64,000 bases of DNA from assembly GCA_949825065.1 (NCBI GenBank), contig OX463855.1, positions 40,434,301-40,498,300 of the forward strand. The letters are read 5' to 3'. How positions within the stretch are numbered: the first letter of the stretch is position 1; every line of letters starts with the position of its first letter. Shown here one piece after another: positions 62,590-64,000 of the stretch. The DNA is from Odontocerum albicorne. Its lineage: Eukaryota > Arthropoda > Insecta > Trichoptera > Odontoceridae. The translations under genes and the position numbers were made by a program. The notes below the pieces were generated by a model that saw only the letters and a list, made by a program, of their open reading frames with translations, ran no database searches and was not told the origin of the DNA.

Positions 62590-62740
62590 AACAGTCTTGT
62601 TTGTGCTGCCCTGAAGATGAGGTGAAAGCCTTGAAACTGGTAGGATTATACCGTTACATAAAGTGGAATAAACAGTGTTTGATAAAACAAATTTAAATGT
62701 CTTAAAACCTCCACAACGTTAATGCCTTAGTTATTAACAA
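62590..62740 (+). mobile_element. Penelope-like 3' tail
   Basis: The block cagtcttgtttgtgctgccc, gatgaggtgaaagccttgaa, gtggaataaacagtgtttga and cctccacaacgttaatgcct is complete to the terminus. It directly follows a T-rich run of about 30 bases. Confidence 0.7.
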
Positions 62741-63654
62741 TATACATACTATTCCTTTTTGGGATAAGCAGAAAAGATAGATCTACACCCCAGTGGTGTG
62801 GCGTCCATATATGCTGTGGAAGAATCCCCCAGCATCCCCTAACATCTCATGTTTTTTACGCAAACAAAAATGACAATATGCTGTCATTTTTAATGCTAGT
62901 GTATTATTATTTCAATGTCGTAACTTTTAACTAGTGCAGGTGTTTTCTCTCAATAATCAACAGCATCCCTCAACTCAAGTCAAATCACTCCACTATTCTA
63001 CACACGTTTCAATCAAAGTACACAACAGCTTTTACTTAATTTAAATCCAAACATCTCGTTCATGCTCTTCAGTTACAAATAATTCTCACCTTTATCTCGG
63101 TTAAAATATCTACAACCATTTCTTTCTATTCCTTTTTGTATTCTTGAAAATATGTGCTGTTTATTAACATTGGTTCACTGCAGCTTCCAAGTTACTCCTT
63201 AATCCCATAAACTGCGTGATAAAATAACAACGAAAGAAAAACTCCTGTGCTATAAACCGAATTAAATTTAAACGACAATTTAACTTTTAAAAATAATAGT
63301 TACCGAAAACGGATATATAAATTAATTGGTGTTTAAACAATATCGGCGGCATAGATTAAGATGTCGCCTCGTACAAATTACTTATTCCAAATCTATGATT
63401 ATCTCAACGGGTCCATGTGAACAGCGCCAGCAAAGAGAAGAGTTTCTCAGGCGGCCCGATAATATCGAGGCTTTTAGGGAGACGTTTACATATTTATGGG
63501 GCATTTGCATAAATTAGTGTGTCGTCTCATAAATACTTTATTTATACCAAATTAAGAAATATAATTTTAACCGTGCGACATTTCAAATTGGGTATTTAAA
63601 GTTTAAAGTAATAAATGTAATAATATTCATTTAAATAATTTTAATCTATAACGA
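62741..63654. other. Line-D scrap, otherwise unrecognised
   Basis: 62745-62790 resembles a Line-D terminus on the minus strand. A second minus scrap is possible near 63040-63140. The 63-codon frame at 63326 has no domain. Confidence 0.35.
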
Positions 63655-63745
63655 TAAGCTATTTTCGTGGGTTAGTTGTTGAGACGGTCGTCTTTCAAAC
63701 CGGAGGTTACTGGTTTGATTTCTTATTGAAATCTAAGCAAAAATC
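63655..63745 (+). mobile_element. SINE-1-like head
   Basis: cgtgggttagttgttgagac fits box A and ggttactggtttgatttctt is a weakened box B. Confidence 0.45.
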
Positions 63746-63834
63746 GAAAACCATACATTGATAGATCAATAAAAGAAACCACGTTGACATGGCGTAAATT
63801 TACACAATTCAAACACACCTTCGAAAGCATCTTC

Positions 63835-63940
63835 AATCAGTGTAATCTCCCATTTCTTTTTTTACGGATATGAGACATGGACCATGAATCCAAAGCTACA
63901 GAAAAAACTTGAAGACTTGGCCTAGTTGTGCAAGGTTTTG
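63835..63940 (+). mobile_element. RTE-like LINE fragment at the window edge
   Basis: A plus frame contains YGYETWTMNPKLQKKLEDLA, the YG.E.W.......L...E segment of RTE-type RTs. It runs toward the end of the window with stops. Confidence 0.45.
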
Positions 63941-64000
63941 CGAAATGCAAATAATAATGCCAACGTTTCGAAAACAAAAAAACGTTCCAGTTTTCATCTT

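Overview
This is non-genic eukaryotic DNA, almost certainly from an insect and most likely a lepidopteran (an inference from the mix of repeats; nothing here fixes the species). It is AT-rich. I found no complete host protein-coding gene, rRNA, functional tRNA or bacterial-type operon. Nearly all recognisable coding sequence is decayed transposon protein, and the longest open frames are by-products of tandem repeats.

Family names below are local labels. Line-D is an RTE-like LINE and the commonest element, with about 30 fragments; its best piece keeps the reverse-transcriptase DD motif near 6.5 kb. Line-A, -B, -C and -E are CR1/Jockey-like LINE 3' ends. RTE-F, -G, -H and -I are other LINE C-termini. 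PLE is a Penelope-like element with a GIY-YIG-like C-terminus. SINE-1, -2 and -3 are tRNA-like SINEs. DNA transposons are present mostly as internally deleted copies with readable target-site duplications: Tc1/mariner types (TA), hAT (8 bp), piggyBac-like (TTAA), PIF/Harbinger-like (TTA) and pogo-like (TA).

Layout. 0-8 kb: Line-A, Line-D, a head-to-head PLE pair, SINE-1, Line-C, and a mariner-like deletion derivative inside Line-D. 8-14.5 kb: a TTAA element, two hAT elements and a tandemly duplicated Line-B segment. 15-18 kb: two Line-D copies broken up by two piggyBac-like elements, a PIF-like element and other insertions. 19-20 kb: 27-bp and 33-bp tandem arrays. 20-26 kb: PLE, RTE, Line-E, a 22-bp array, a mariner remnant and two PLE palindromes. 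26.3-27.1 kb: a 35-bp array. 27-31 kb: a second mariner-like derivative, Line-C and an inverted LTR-like pair. 31-38 kb: TTAA elements in SINEs, RTE-H, a mariner derivative and pogo-like elements. 39-46 kb: Line-A, a cysteine-rich domain remnant, a 157-bp array, RTE-F. 47.2-51.2 kb: a 44-bp satellite of about 91 units. 52-57 kb: nested LINEs and a 61-bp minisatellite carrying TATCGATA sites. 57-64 kb: a Line-D copy carrying a SINE and a mariner, then mostly unrecognised DNA.

The most unusual signal is an octamer, TACGAGTA/TACTCGTA, seen 19 times. In several cases related repeat copies have only TA at that point. This is the form expected of excision scars from a TA-targeting transposon whose ends read CGAG. 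Insertions inside insertions let many target sites be checked against uninterrupted copies within the same window.
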